A DNA stretch of 64,000 nt from Thermosporothrix hazakensis (GCF_003253565.1 NZ_QKUF01000001.1:949867-1013866); one strand, 5' to 3'. Positions 45,175 to 54,227 are shown, numbered from the stretch's first letter. Notes: a model not told the origin generated them from the sequence alone. Made by a program: numbers and translations.

Positions 45175-45210
45175 CGCGCCCAGCACCTGCGACATACGGT
45201 TTAGAAAACC
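45175..45210 (-). pseudogene. Decayed copy of the 3' half of tRNA-Arg(TCT)
   Basis: Thirty-six bases align to the tRNA-Arg at 46861-46933 with only two mismatches and a 9-nt deletion that removes the T-loop. They cover the acceptor 3' strand, part of the T-arm and the 3' side of the anticodon arm. The orientation is the same as the intact tRNA. The 3' part of a tRNA at this position is what a distal attachment site of an integrated element looks like. Confidence 0.7.
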
Positions 45211-45509
45211 TGTTTGTAAGCATTCGGCTCTACAAGCTACTTTACAACGTTTTTATTCTGCTCCAGCTAAGGTCAATATCACACCATTACAAAGGGTAGG
45301 AGTTCTCCGGGATCGGTACCTGACTCCGCCTCTTTCCTAAATACAACCTCATCTTATGATGAGCGCTCTCTACAGTTCCTGAAATTGCCCAAAATTCGGG
45401 CATACATTTGCCGGGACATAAACGCATCCCGGCAAAACAACTGCGGCTCGCTTCAGATGGAAGTACATGAAAAACAGCAAGGCCGTTTATGGCATCCAGA
45501 AGAACAGTC

Positions 45510-46157
45510 CTATTTTTGCAGGAAAGATGCCAGAGACTTAAAGTCGTACGCATCCCAGGCAGTGCGCCACGTTAGATTTTGCCATACAAATTGCTCAGCG
45601 GTCGGCCTCTTCAGTGTACAGCCTCCGACCTGTTCCCTTGCCTCTTTACCATATGTATCAATGGTATCCCCTTGTAGAAAAACAATTACACTCTCCAGAC
45701 CGAGCGGCGGCTGTGCGGTCCACAGCGCCTTCTGCATTCTAAAACAATCCATCTTGACCGAATCGCGAGCTGAGTTGTTATCCCACTGTGCTCCGATATA
45801 CGTTGTGACCTGAACCGTTTTCTGATCAGGAAAATAAAGCACCTCAGCATCTTTCTTCACGCTGGTCGCAGTCGCTTTCACTCGCTCTTCTAGAGTGAGA
45901 TTCCTGGTAGGCGTGGGAGTTGGCGCAGCTTGTTGCTGTTTCTGCTGGGTGGGCTGAGTTGTCGCCTGGGCTTGTGTTTGCGCCGTTTTGCTACCAGAGT
46001 TAGCAAAAGATCCAAATCCACTACAGGTACAAAGCAAGGCAGCACAGGCAACAATGAATAGTACCTTTCCTCGAACCGACAAACGCTTGAACCAGGCAAT
46101 AAAAGGGTTGGTCTTCTTCTGGGGGTAAAGTGGTTGATAATTTGGTGGTTGTTGCAT
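45510..46157 (-). CDS. Membrane-anchored secreted protein with Gln/Thr/Pro linker
   Basis: The 215-residue protein has a cytoplasmic tail (1-30), one hydrophobic segment (~31-47, LFIVACAALLCTCSGFG), and a low-complexity linker of Gln, Thr and Pro (~55-87). The ~125-residue external domain contains VTTYIGAQWDNNSAR and two Cys that may form a disulfide. The Cys at the end of the hydrophobic segment could be a lipobox, but the long N-tail argues for a single-pass anchor. GGAGG precedes the ATG. It lies inside the segment bounded by the tRNA and its remnant. Family not recognised. Confidence 0.65.
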   Translation of the reverse strand: MQQPPNYQPLYPQKKTNPFIAWFKRLSVRGKVLFIVACAALLCTCSGFGSFANSGSKTAQTQAQATTQPTQQKQQQAAPTPTPTRNLTLEERVKATATSVKKDAEVLYFPDQKTVQVTTYIGAQWDNNSARDSVKMDCFRMQKALWTAQPPLGLESVIVFLQGDTIDTYGKEAREQVGGCTLKRPTAEQFVWQNLTWRTAWDAYDFKSLASFLQK

Positions 46158-46815
46158 TCATATCCTCCACAAGCTTTAATTCAAAGAATCAATAAAAAAG
46201 GATCTGATATGCTAAACGTAGCCTCACCGAAATTTCATAGCATTTTTTTACAACTTACTATGATAGAAAGAATTTTGTAATTTTTATATGCTTTTGATTC
46301 TTGATTCATTGCGAACTACAGACAGCTTTTTTTGATTAAGGGTCTGATCCCTCCTCTCTAAAGATTTATCATGTCGTTTATACCAAGGTTTTCTCATACG
46401 ATATATAGTTATGACGAAATTCTTATATTTATAGTATCGTGTTATACGCCCTATACTTACGATATAAGATGTTATATAGCCTTATATGGATATCCTGTAT
46501 TCATCTCCCTGCAAAGGTTTTTGCTAAAGACAGGTCACAGGAGGCTCTTTAGCTTCTGTAGTCCTTTGGTTCTGTACCTCTGTCTGGAAACTAGATGCAT
46601 TCATTGTGAAGAGTGGCTTTAAAAGCCTCTAAGTGGCAAAATAAATAAAGGCAGATGGCATAAAATATGACAGAACATAGTGTTATAAATTTGATGTGAT
46701 CACTTATACTCAGTGGATAGAGTAACGAGCTTCAGTAACGATTTTTAAAAGCCACAGTGGAGGTTTTATGAAATGGAGATAAGGGTATGCAGATTTTTCA
46801 GGAATATGGCAAGGG
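46158..46815. other. AT-rich gap
   Basis: About 650 nt of strongly AT-rich DNA with many stops in all frames. One frame (46371-46622) has no SD and no plausible product. Composition differs from both flanks, fitting a leftover of foreign DNA next to the tRNA. Confidence 0.45.
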
Positions 46816-46856
46816 CACAAAAAAAAGAGAAACGGCTTAACAAGCCATCTCTCTTA
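46816..46856 (-). terminator. Terminator of tRNA-Arg
   Basis: On the minus strand AGAGA-TGGCTT and AAGCCG-TTTCTCT form an imperfect hairpin followed by eight T, a few bases after the tRNA 3' end. Confidence 0.8.
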
Positions 46857-46860
46857 CAAA

Positions 46861-46933
46861 CGCGCCCAGCAGGATTCGAACCTGCGACACACGGTTTAGA
46901 AGACCGTTGCTCTATCCACTGAGCTATGGGCGC
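46861..46933 (-). tRNA. tRNA-Arg(TCT)
   Basis: A 73-nt cloverleaf on the minus strand. Acceptor strands are GCGCCCA and TGGGCGC, with discriminator G. The D-arm is GCTC-AGTGGATA-GAGC. The anticodon arm is ACGGT-CTTCTAA-ACCGT with anticodon TCT at 46900-46898, reading AGA. The T-arm is GCAGG-TTCGAAT-CCTGC. CCA is not encoded. A T-rich terminator follows. Confidence 0.96.
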
Positions 46934-47115
46934 TTCCATCCGGGAAACCGTTAAAACACTGGATAAACAACGGCAAACCCTTTATCATAATAGCAATGCC
47001 TGCCCCATTCTGTCAAGCATCTGCTGACTTTTTGCCCCGGTCGACAGATTCAGCAATACAGACTCGGCTCGCTACCAGAGGATGAGCAGCCACTAGCCCG
47101 GCCACCGGACACACC

Positions 47116-47144
47116 TTGACAAGCAACGCTCAAAGACTTATAAT
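47116..47144 (+). promoter_or_regulatory. Consensus sigma-70 promoter of sufB
   Basis: Perfect TTGACA (47116-47121), exactly 17 nt, and perfect TATAAT (47139-47144). Start near 47151, giving a ~90-nt leader. Such an unmodified consensus predicts strong constitutive transcription unless repressed. Confidence 0.9.
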
Positions 47145-47239
47145 ACACCTGAAATCCGAGTAGAGAACTAAGGATTAGGGGAAGCAATCCTTTTCCCATT
47201 TTTGATAGAGAAGATTTAAGCCAGCAAGTGGAGAAATCT

Positions 47240-48640
47240 ATGAGTCAGGCATTTGAACTGGAACAGGATACGTATAGTGCTGGTTTCCATGTACCAGAAA
47301 ACTATGCGTTTAAGTCCGAAAAGGGCCTCAACGAGCGCATCGTTGCACAAATATCTGAGATGAAAGGCGAACCCAGTTGGATGCGGGATTTCCGTCTGAA
47401 GAGCCTGAAACTCTTTGAGAGACGGCCGATGCCAACCTGGGGCGCTGACCTGTCCGGTATTAATTTTGACGATATCTATTACTACATTAAGCCTGTGCCC
47501 CAGCAGGGTAAGTCCTGGGATGACGTGCCATCCGAAATCAAAGAGACATTCGACCGTCTTGGTATTCCTCAGGCAGAACAGAAATACCTTGCTGGCGTGA
47601 CCGCACAGTACGAAAGTGAAGCAGTCTATCACAAGGTTCGTGAGGATCTGGAAAAGCTCGGTGTGATCTTCACCGATATGGACACCGCCTTGCGCGAGTA
47701 TCCTGATCTGGTGAAAGAGCACTTCGGCACTATTGTTCCGCCTTCCGACAACAAATTCGCCTCGCTGAACAGCGCCGTCTGGAGTGGTGGTAGCTTTGTC
47801 TACGTGCCCGCCAACGTTCGCGTTGAGATTCCGCTACAGGCGTACTTCCGTATCAACGCCCGCAACATGGGCCAGTTCGAGCGCACACTGATTATCGCCG
47901 AACCCGGTTCTTATGTCCACTATGTGGAGGGTTGTACGGCTCCTAACTATACCGATGATAGTCTGCACAGTGCTGTTGTTGAGATCAAGGTGAAAGAGGG
48001 CGCACGCGTTCGCTATACCACCATTCAGAACTGGTCGAAGAACGTCTACAACCTAGTGACCAAGCGTGCCGCCGCATACCGTGACGCAACGATGGAATGG
48101 GTTGACGGTAACCTCGGCTCAAAAGTTACCATGAAGTATCCTGCTGTCCTGCTGATGGAGCCAGGCGCGCGTGGTGACGTGCTTTCTGTCGCCTTCGCAG
48201 GCGATGGGCAGCATCAGGACGCAGGCGCGAAGATCACGCACCTTGCACCGCACACCACTTCGCAGATTCTGTCGAAGTCGGTCTCGAAGGGCTCTGGTCG
48301 CTCCTCCTATCGCGGCCTGATCCGCATCAATCCAGGCGCCCATCACACGAAGTCGAGCGTCCGCTGTGATGCGCTGCTGCTTGATGAGCAAGCCCGCACC
48401 GACACGTACCCGACCATCCGCGTCGAAGAGAACATGACCGAGATCGGCCACGAGGCCACTGTCTCGAAGGTCGGTGAAGATCAGCTCTTCTATCTGATGA
48501 GCCGCGGTCTTGATGAGTCCGAGGCATACTCGCTGATCGTCAACGGTTTCATCGAGCCGATCACCAAAGAGCTGCCGATGGAATACGCCGTTGAGCTGAA
48601 CCGTCTGATCCAGCTTGAGATGTCCGGTAGTGTGGGCTAG
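47240..48640 (+). CDS. sufB: Fe-S cluster assembly protein SufB
   Basis: The 466-residue protein is the SufB subunit of the SufBCD scaffold. It has the N-terminal VHVP-like helical part ([16 protein letters not shown]), [14 protein letters not shown], the CTAP-type motif in [12 protein letters not shown] and [22 protein letters not shown], and the C-terminal [20 protein letters not shown]. It assembles nascent Fe-S clusters with SufC and SufD, neither of which is next to it. GGAGAA precedes the ATG at 47240; a GTG at 47228 is a weaker choice. It stands alone under a consensus promoter and strong terminator. Confidence 0.96.
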   Translation: MSQAFELEQDTYSAGFHVPENYAFKSEKGLNERIVAQISEMKGEPSWMRDFRLKSLKLFERRPMPTWGADLSGINFDDIYYYIKPVPQQGKSWDDVPSEIKETFDRLGIPQAEQKYLAGVTAQYESEAVYHKVREDLEKLGVIFTDMDTALREYPDLVKEHFGTIVPPSDNKFASLNSAVWSGGSFVYVPANVRVEIPLQAYFRINARNMGQFERTLIIAEPGSYVHYVEGCTAPNYTDDSLHSAVVEIKVKEGARVRYTTIQNWSKNVYNLVTKRAAAYRDATMEWVDGNLGSKVTMKYPAVLLMEPGARGDVLSVAFAGDGQHQDAGAKITHLAPHTTSQILSKSVSKGSGRSSYRGLIRINPGAHHTKSSVRCDALLLDEQARTDTYPTIRVEENMTEIGHEATVSKVGEDQLFYLMSRGLDESEAYSLIVNGFIEPITKELPMEYAVELNRLIQLEMSGSVG

Positions 48641-48660
48641 TCCGCAACCAGAACAAACAA

Positions 48661-48697
48661 AAAAAGGGGACTTCGGTGAAGAGGTCCCCTTTTTTTG
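48661..48697 (+). terminator. Terminator after sufB
   Basis: GGGGAC-CTTC hairpin (48666-48689) closed by GTCCCC, A-run before and eight T after. It can work in both directions. Confidence 0.92.
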
Positions 48698-48767
48698 TTG
48701 CTCCTTGCAGCCCGCAGCCGTCATCCTGTATGCTAAAAGAAACAGGTCTTGCAGTTGGAGACGGCAT

Positions 48768-49229
48768 ATGTCAGCGATATACTACATGAAGGGCGATCTC
48801 TTTACCTCAACAGCGCAGACGCTTGTTAACCCGGTGAATTGTAAAGGGGTCATGGGGGCAGGGCTTGCTCTCGCCTTCAAACAACGCTACCCGAAGATGT
48901 TTCAAGCCTATCAGCGGGATTGTGCGGCGGGCAGGTTGCGTATCGGGCGCCCGGTCCTCTATACCGAAAGCACGCCCTGGATTCTGAATTTTCCGACAAA
49001 AAATCACTGGCGCCAACCCTCAACTCTCTCGATCATTGAACAGGGCCTTGCCCACTTCGTCGCCCACTATCGCAAGCAAGGCATCACCAGTATCGCGTTT
49101 CCCAAACTCGGCACCCTGCACGGGCGACTCTCCTGGGATACGGTTGGCCCGTTGATGGCCCGCTATTTACGCGCACTTGATATTGATGTTTTTCTCTATA
49201 TTACTGATGAGGACACACCGTACCCCTGA
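48768..49229 (+). CDS. DarG-like macro domain protein (ADP-ribosyl hydrolase)
   Basis: The 153-residue protein is a stand-alone macro domain close to the DarG/TARG1 branch: ALVNPVNCKGVMGAGLALAF-like N-terminus (here TLVNPVNCKGVMGAGLALAF), then WILNFPTKNHWRQPS, the DarG marker with Lys, and SIAFPKLGTLHGRLSW, where DarG usually has a GCGNGGLDW-like loop. DarG removes ADP-ribose from thymidine in DNA and acts as antitoxin to DarT. No DarT toxin gene is adjacent and the C-terminal DarT-binding domain is missing. It may be a housekeeping repair enzyme or an orphan defence against DarT. The ATG follows GGAGACGG. Confidence 0.85.
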   Translation: MSAIYYMKGDLFTSTAQTLVNPVNCKGVMGAGLALAFKQRYPKMFQAYQRDCAAGRLRIGRPVLYTESTPWILNFPTKNHWRQPSTLSIIEQGLAHFVAHYRKQGITSIAFPKLGTLHGRLSWDTVGPLMARYLRALDIDVFLYITDEDTPYP

Positions 49230-49339
49230 TCAGAGACAAAGCGCGTAACCCGAGTGCCGACCAACCGTAGTAAGATGTAGAGGGAAGGAATCTGACCCCG
49301 ACCATATCGAAAGCAATCATAGAAGTGGGAGACAATTCT

Positions 49340-51259
49340 TTGGCCTACTGCCTCAATCCACGCGGGGGACACGAGAACCCGGATACAGCTATCAGTTGCT
49401 CACGTTGTGGTTTCCTGGTCCACGGCGCTCATATCGGCACCTATCAGGTGCTCTCATTTATTGGGGCCGGGAGCTATGGCTATGTCTATAAGATCCGCGA
49501 GTCGGCTCCACTCAGCCGTGTACTGGCCCTGAAAGTCCTGCGTCTGGATCAGTTTACAGCCAAATCCAGAGCGAACTTCTTTCAGGAGGCTCGACGGATT
49601 GCGGCCATGCATCATCCAAATATTCTACCGGTCTATAACTTTGGCCAGCTAGAGGATAGCGAACAACCCTATCTTGTCACTGACTATGCCCCCCGAACCA
49701 TTCTGGACCTGTTCCGTAACAGTAATGGCGCTCCCCGTCTTGCTTTCGCCGAAGAGCTTGTTCCCTATGTGCAGCAAACCGCAGACGCGCTTCAATATGT
49801 ACATAATAGCGGAATGGTGCATCAGGACGTCAAACCGGGTAATCTGCTCATCGGGCGCAATGGACAGGTACTCCTCTCCGATTTCGGCACAACGCTCCAT
49901 CTCGGCACTCAGACACATGCCTCCCTGGGCGAAGTCACTGGAACCGCCGCGTATATGCCCCCGGAACAGTGGCAGGGCACGCCACGACGCGACTCGGATC
50001 AATACGCTCTCGCCATCTGCTGCTATGAGCTCCTGACGGGGCGAACACCATTTGTCCATAAAGGGATTGAAGAAATGTGGCTGGCCCACGTCCATACCGC
50101 GCCTCCCCCACCACAGCAATGGAATCCGCGCATTCCGGTTGAGGTCTCCGCTGTGTTGCAGCGAGCGATGGCAAAAGATTACCGCCAGCGCTATAGCAGC
50201 GTCAGTTTGTTCGCTCGCGCCTATACCGAGGCGGTTGAAACAGCGCTGCTCCGCTATGTTTGTCGTCATTGTGGGCAACAGAATCGCAGTGGCGCTCAAC
50301 GCTGCGCCTTCTGCGGCACCGAATATGATAACCGCCGCTGTCCCTACTGTGAGACGCCGGTTCGCTTCGGTCAGCGCTGCTGCTCCACCTGTGGCCGCCT
50401 GACTATTCCTTCAGCACTGGCACTCTATAGCCCACTGGCAGGAGTCAGCCTGAACCAGGGCCGCTATATCATCAAACACATGCTCAGGCGCTCGGAAGAA
50501 TCACGCTCAATGGTGGCAATTGCTTTTGATGAGCGAACGCGGCAGAAAGTCATCCTCAAACGGTGGGAGTGCGCCGACACCCCCTTAGCACAACGGGCCA
50601 AAGATGTCGCGCATTTCGATAGAGTGACCGAACCCCTCACGCGCCTGCAACATCCGTTGGTACCTCGGGTCCTACAGCGCTTTGCCGAGGGCCAGCACTA
50701 CTATCTGGTGATGAACTATATTGATGGGGAAAGCATTGAGGAACGCCTGCTGAAATTGCTGCGTCCGATCCCTGAACAGGACGCCATTCAGTATATGTTC
50801 TCGATCTTAAATATTCTGATCGCACTGGAAAAGCAGACACCTCCTCTGCGGCACTATGATATCTCGCCTTCTAACATCATTATCGAGAAACAGCGCAATC
50901 GAGCCATGCTCACAGGCTTTCAGGTGCCACTTCCGCCCTCGATTCTGGCAGCTCATCCCGGAGGAGGCCCCCGCCGCACCACGCGCAAACTGGCTATCTC
51001 CCCCTATCTGCCAATTCAGGACAAGCCATTCGATCAACGAACCTGCATCTTTGCTCTGGCCGCGACTATGCATCATGCAGTAACCAACATCGCGCCGCCA
51101 CACTACCCAACCTACCCACCGGCGCGCATCCTGAATAAAGCAATCTCGCCAGCGTTTGAAGCAATTCTCAGTAAGGCGCTGGCCGAAGACCCGGGCGTGC
51201 GCTATCAGACCTATGAGCAACTCAAGGCGAGTCTGCAAGCCCTGGTAACCAAAAGGTAA
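49340..51259 (+). CDS. Ser/Thr protein kinase with zinc ribbons and a second degenerate kinase domain
   Basis: In the 639-residue protein, an N-terminal zinc-ribbon-like segment (C4, C20, C23) leads into a complete Hanks kinase (~34-300): IGAGSYGYVYK, Lys65, HQDVKPGN (161-168) and DFG (181-183). Three close zinc ribbons follow (~308-352, CRHCG, CAFCG, CPYC, CSTCG). A second kinase-like domain (~375-635) keeps HYDISPSNI (505-513) but has LTGF in place of DFG, so it may bind without phosphorylating. The TTG at 49340 has GTGGGAGA 7 nt upstream; a GTG at 49325 is the alternative. No membrane helix. Confidence 0.88.
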   Translation: MAYCLNPRGGHENPDTAISCSRCGFLVHGAHIGTYQVLSFIGAGSYGYVYKIRESAPLSRVLALKVLRLDQFTAKSRANFFQEARRIAAMHHPNILPVYNFGQLEDSEQPYLVTDYAPRTILDLFRNSNGAPRLAFAEELVPYVQQTADALQYVHNSGMVHQDVKPGNLLIGRNGQVLLSDFGTTLHLGTQTHASLGEVTGTAAYMPPEQWQGTPRRDSDQYALAICCYELLTGRTPFVHKGIEEMWLAHVHTAPPPPQQWNPRIPVEVSAVLQRAMAKDYRQRYSSVSLFARAYTEAVETALLRYVCRHCGQQNRSGAQRCAFCGTEYDNRRCPYCETPVRFGQRCCSTCGRLTIPSALALYSPLAGVSLNQGRYIIKHMLRRSEESRSMVAIAFDERTRQKVILKRWECADTPLAQRAKDVAHFDRVTEPLTRLQHPLVPRVLQRFAEGQHYYLVMNYIDGESIEERLLKLLRPIPEQDAIQYMFSILNILIALEKQTPPLRHYDISPSNIIIEKQRNRAMLTGFQVPLPPSILAAHPGGGPRRTTRKLAISPYLPIQDKPFDQRTCIFALAATMHHAVTNIAPPHYPTYPPARILNKAISPAFEAILSKALAEDPGVRYQTYEQLKASLQALVTKR

Positions 51260-51289
51260 AGAAGAAGAGACCGCGCAGTCTCTTCTTCT
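51260..51289. terminator. Hairpin between kinase and citrate synthase
   Basis: Perfect 12-bp inverted repeat AGAAGAAGAGAC / GTCTCTTCTTCT with a 6-nt loop, between convergent genes. Only a pyrimidine-rich tail, no true T-run. Confidence 0.6.
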
Positions 51290-51307
51290 CGCTCAATTTC
51301 GTCTGCA

Positions 51308-52432
51308 CTAGCCACGCTGTTCCAGCGGGACATACTCCGTCACCTTTGGTCCGACATAGTCGGCGCGTGGCCGGATCAGGCGGTTGTTTGCATACTGTTC
51401 CAGGATATGAGCAGTCCAGCCTGCTACGCGGCTCGAAGCAAAAATGGGAGTATCCAGATCCACAGGAATGCCCATTGTGTAGTACACCGAGGCAGAATAG
51501 AAGTCAACATTGGCGTTCAGCCCTTTATGCTCCTTCATATATGCCTCAATCTTACGCGATATCTCGAACCAGCGAGTTTCGCCCTTGCGCTCACCCAATT
51601 CCTTCGACATCTCACGCAGATGCGTTGCTCGGGGGTCCTCCGTCCGATATACACGATGCCCAAAGCCCATAATGCGCTCTTTGCGGGCCAGCGCCTCCTG
51701 AATATAGGCCTCTGCCTTTTCAGGCTCGCCGATCTTCAGTAAGGTGCGCATGACCTGCTCGTTCGCGCCACCATGCAGCGGGCCAGAAAGCGCGCTAATA
51801 GCCGCAGTGATTGAAGCATACATATCGGCTTTTGTTCCGGCAGTGACACGAGCGGCAAATGTCGAGGCGTTCAACTCATGGTCAGCATGCAAAATCAGGG
51901 CAACATCCAGAACCCGAGCGCTATACTCGTCGGGCTTCTCGCCATTCAACATATACAGGAAGTTAGCGGCATGGGAGCCATCGGACAATGGCGCAATCGG
52001 TTCACGTCCGTTCCGAATATGGTGCCAGGCCGCGATAATGGTAGGGAAGGCGGCAGTCAGGCGAATCGCCCGTTGCTCGTTGGTATGTGTCGATGTATCA
52101 TTCAAGCTTGTGTCGAATGCAGCAAGGGCAGAAATGGCCGTGCGCAAGGCGTTCATCGGGGCGGTCTCGGCAGGAAGCAGTTTCATCAGCGCAATAATCT
52201 GCTCCGGGATAACACGATGAGCACAAAGCTGCGCTTTTACTTCCTCTAGCTGCGCTTCCGTTGGGAGCGTACCATGCCAGAGAAGATATGCGGTCTCTTC
52301 AAAGGTCGAATAGCGTGCGAGATCGTGGATATCCACCCCAAAATAGGTGAGTTTGCCAAGTTTACCATCAAGATCACAAATAGAAGACGTCGTGGCGACG
52401 ACATCCTCGAGACCTGCTGTAGCAGTGGTCAT
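51308..52432 (-). CDS. gltA: Citrate synthase
   Basis: The 374-residue enzyme condenses oxaloacetate and acetyl-CoA. Active-site residues are visible: His185 in HADHELNAST, His220 in GPLHGGANE, His259 in MGFGHRVYR and Asp310 in NVDFYSAS. Length and motifs match the short type II-like bacterial/archaeal enzymes (CitZ/Si-citrate synthase), which overlap with 2-methylcitrate synthases; no prp genes are adjacent, so citrate synthase is favoured. GGAGG precedes the ATG. The upstream promoter contains a palindrome spanning the spacer, suggesting repressor control. Confidence 0.94.
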   Translation of the reverse strand: MTTATAGLEDVVATTSSICDLDGKLGKLTYFGVDIHDLARYSTFEETAYLLWHGTLPTEAQLEEVKAQLCAHRVIPEQIIALMKLLPAETAPMNALRTAISALAAFDTSLNDTSTHTNEQRAIRLTAAFPTIIAAWHHIRNGREPIAPLSDGSHAANFLYMLNGEKPDEYSARVLDVALILHADHELNASTFAARVTAGTKADMYASITAAISALSGPLHGGANEQVMRTLLKIGEPEKAEAYIQEALARKERIMGFGHRVYRTEDPRATHLREMSKELGERKGETRWFEISRKIEAYMKEHKGLNANVDFYSASVYYTMGIPVDLDTPIFASSRVAGWTAHILEQYANNRLIRPRADYVGPKVTEYVPLEQRG

Positions 52433-52578
52433 TCTCAGTCCTCCACAGGATATCGCTTCGTCTCAGGGGAATATATGCGGCATACTTGCTCATCAATGAG
52501 CCAGTCTTTCCGCTTCCACAGCGAAGCAGAAACTTTTGTAGACATTGCGCGATAGTTCTAGTGTTATTGTGTACAGGT

Positions 52579-52607
52579 ATTATGACACCAGAGCTTGCAG
52601 GTGTCAA
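52579..52607 (-). promoter_or_regulatory. gltA promoter with palindromic operator in the spacer
   Basis: On the minus strand TTGACA (52607-52602), 17 nt, and CATAAT (52584-52579). TGACACC-N10-GGTGTCA (52583-52606) is a perfect 7-bp inverted repeat that begins in the -35 and ends in the -10, so a bound protein would block polymerase. The ~150-nt leader to the gene shows nothing else. Confidence 0.8.
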
Positions 52608-52706
52608 CGAAGCTAGCTAACACGCTTATCTATCTACATATATCACCTTATATCCCTCTTTTTCAAGTCGTTGTAACTTGGAGATAGCCTTTCATGCCAA
52701 AAGCAA

Positions 52707-52735
52707 TAGTCACCGCACGTAAAATATGCTACACT
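52707..52735 (+). promoter_or_regulatory. Probable promoter of the ECF sigma gene
   Basis: TAGTCA (52707-52712), 17 nt, and TACACT (52730-52735) preceded by TGC make a moderate extended -10 promoter. No classical ECF-type GGAAC-type -35 was found. Confidence 0.4.
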
Positions 52736-52772
52736 AGCACAAACGGCTTCAAAGTCTGGGGTAATTTGTGTG

Positions 52773-53405
52773 ATGAGCAGGTCAGCAACAGAAGACGAGC
52801 GACTCCTGATCGCTCGGAGCCAACGAGGGGACGTACAGGCATTTAACCAGCTTGTGCTGCGCTATCAGCAGTTGATGTATAGCGCAGTTTTTCGCATGCT
52901 CGGGAACGCCGAGGTTGCCGCCGATGTCACGCAGGAAGCCTTTCTTTCCGCTTTTCGCGCGATCTCGAGCTTTCGGCCCGGCTCCTCTTTTCGGGCATGG
53001 CTGTTACGCATTGGCTCCAACCTGGCCTGCGACCACTGGCGTCGGGTTCAACGCCACCCCGCGAGCTCACTGGACGAACTGACCGAAGAAGATGCGCCCC
53101 ATGCACCCGAACAATTAGGCCCTCTCATCACCTCCCGGCAAGAGGAGAACCCGGAAGCGCACGTACTCGCACGCGAGCTTCAAGAACTGATTCAACAGGG
53201 GCTGGCGCAGCTTCCGCTTGATCAGCGCGTCGCGGTGATTCTCTGTGATATTCAGGGCCTTTCCTATGATGAGATTGCTGAGGCCACACAGGCCACGCTC
53301 GGTACCGTTCGTTCCCGCATTGCGCGTGGTCGGAGCAAACTGCGCAGTTATCTTTCGCAACACCGGGAACTTTTACCCGGCACCTATCGTCTAAGCAACG
53401 AGTAA
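52773..53405 (+). CDS. ECF RNA polymerase sigma factor
   Basis: The 210-residue sigma-70 family protein has only regions 2 and 4. Region 2 (~20-95) has FNQLVLRYQQLMYSAVFRML, DVTQEAFLSAFRAI and FRAWLLRIGSNLACDHWRR. Region 4 (~140-200) has LPLDQRVAVILCDIQGLSYD, then EIAEATQATLGTVRSRIARG. A 40-residue acidic linker separates them. It is followed 21 nt later by a zinc-finger anti-sigma factor, so activity is controlled by sequestration. The ATG at 52773 lies in a GTGATG context, so the adjacent GTG is equally possible. Confidence 0.93.
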   Translation: MSRSATEDERLLIARSQRGDVQAFNQLVLRYQQLMYSAVFRMLGNAEVAADVTQEAFLSAFRAISSFRPGSSFRAWLLRIGSNLACDHWRRVQRHPASSLDELTEEDAPHAPEQLGPLITSRQEENPEAHVLARELQELIQQGLAQLPLDQRVAVILCDIQGLSYDEIAEATQATLGTVRSRIARGRSKLRSYLSQHRELLPGTYRLSNE

Positions 53406-53426
53406 ATCTTTTCCTGGAGCTTTTGT

Positions 53427-54083
53427 GTGACACACGATACCCGGCATCTGACAACTGAAGAACTTTCGGCCTACCTTGATGGAGAACTCACCTCCCCCGA
53501 ACAGGACAAGGCGGAACGCCATATACAATCCTGTGAGGACTGTAGGCAATCGTTGGAGTCGCTCCGGCAAACGGTCGCCTTGCTCCATGACCTTCCGCCG
53601 CTGCCCCTGCCACGCTCCTTTACGCTGCCAGTAGAAGAGGGCAGCACTGTCACACCTGTCAGCAAGCATAAGCGGCATTTACCCGGCCCGCTTCGCAGAT
53701 CGCTACGCCTGATCAGTGGTCTGGCAGCGGTGATCGGCATCTTCTTCCTGCTTTCCGGCTTCCTGATGTTCACACAGCAACATAATAGCGTGATGCTTTC
53801 GTCAGGTGAACGGCCTGCGAGTCAGTCCGATTCAAGCCAATCAGCAGAAGCGAACACACCACAGCCGGTCACCACCAATAACAAGCCAACAACGCCAAGC
53901 CTGAAGAAAACGCAGGAAACAACGCATCCACCTCAAACACAGGAGCCAGCGCCCGGCTTCTCGCTGCTCTCCTTCTTGAACCTGAATACGCCCGGCATTC
54001 AGCTCGGGGTAGGCATTCTTCTTGCGATCCTCGGCGGTATGGGAGTAACCCTCTTCAAACCTCGGACCCGGGGCAGTCCTTAA
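53427..54083 (+). CDS. Zinc-finger-type membrane anti-sigma factor
   Basis: The 218-residue protein's N-terminal anti-sigma domain contains the HxxxCxxC zinc site (AERHIQSCEDCRQS) after LTTEELSAYLDGEL, typical of ZAS proteins that bind ECF sigma region 2. A membrane helix is at ~93-114. A Ser/Thr/Pro-rich external segment follows, and a second helix lies near the C-terminus (~186-210). The GTG start has CTGGAG upstream. It is in an operon with the sigma gene. The signal and the protease that would release sigma are unknown; an HtrA gene is 1 kb away but in the opposite direction. Confidence 0.88.
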   Translation: MTHDTRHLTTEELSAYLDGELTSPEQDKAERHIQSCEDCRQSLESLRQTVALLHDLPPLPLPRSFTLPVEEGSTVTPVSKHKRHLPGPLRRSLRLISGLAAVIGIFFLLSGFLMFTQQHNSVMLSSGERPASQSDSSQSAEANTPQPVTTNNKPTTPSLKKTQETTHPPQTQEPAPGFSLLSFLNLNTPGIQLGVGILLAILGGMGVTLFKPRTRGSP

Positions 54084-54199
54084 CTTTCGCTCTAGCTCAA
54101 ACACAGAGGTCTTCCTGCTCCGATTCGCTAAGCATTGTCCTGACAGGCCTTTTTGCATTTCCCCTATCGTTTTTTGTATATTTTGAGAGAATCTTTGAG

Positions 54200-54227
54200 A
54201 AAATCTCAGAGCACTTCTGGAGATTTT
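54200..54227. repeat. Inverted repeat upstream of membrane protein gene
   Basis: AAAATCTC (54200-54207) and GAGATTTT (54220-54227) with 12 nt between, surrounded by further TTGAGA words, lie 32 nt before the ATG at 54259. It could be a leader hairpin or an operator. Confidence 0.4.

Noticed and set aside
46371-46622. 83-codon frame in the AT-rich gap near the tRNA
   Set aside because: No SD and a Phe/Tyr/Ile-rich product of the kind random AT-rich DNA gives.
48768-49229. Calling the macro protein a DarTG toxin-antitoxin system
   Set aside because: No DarT gene and no DarT-binding domain are present in the window.
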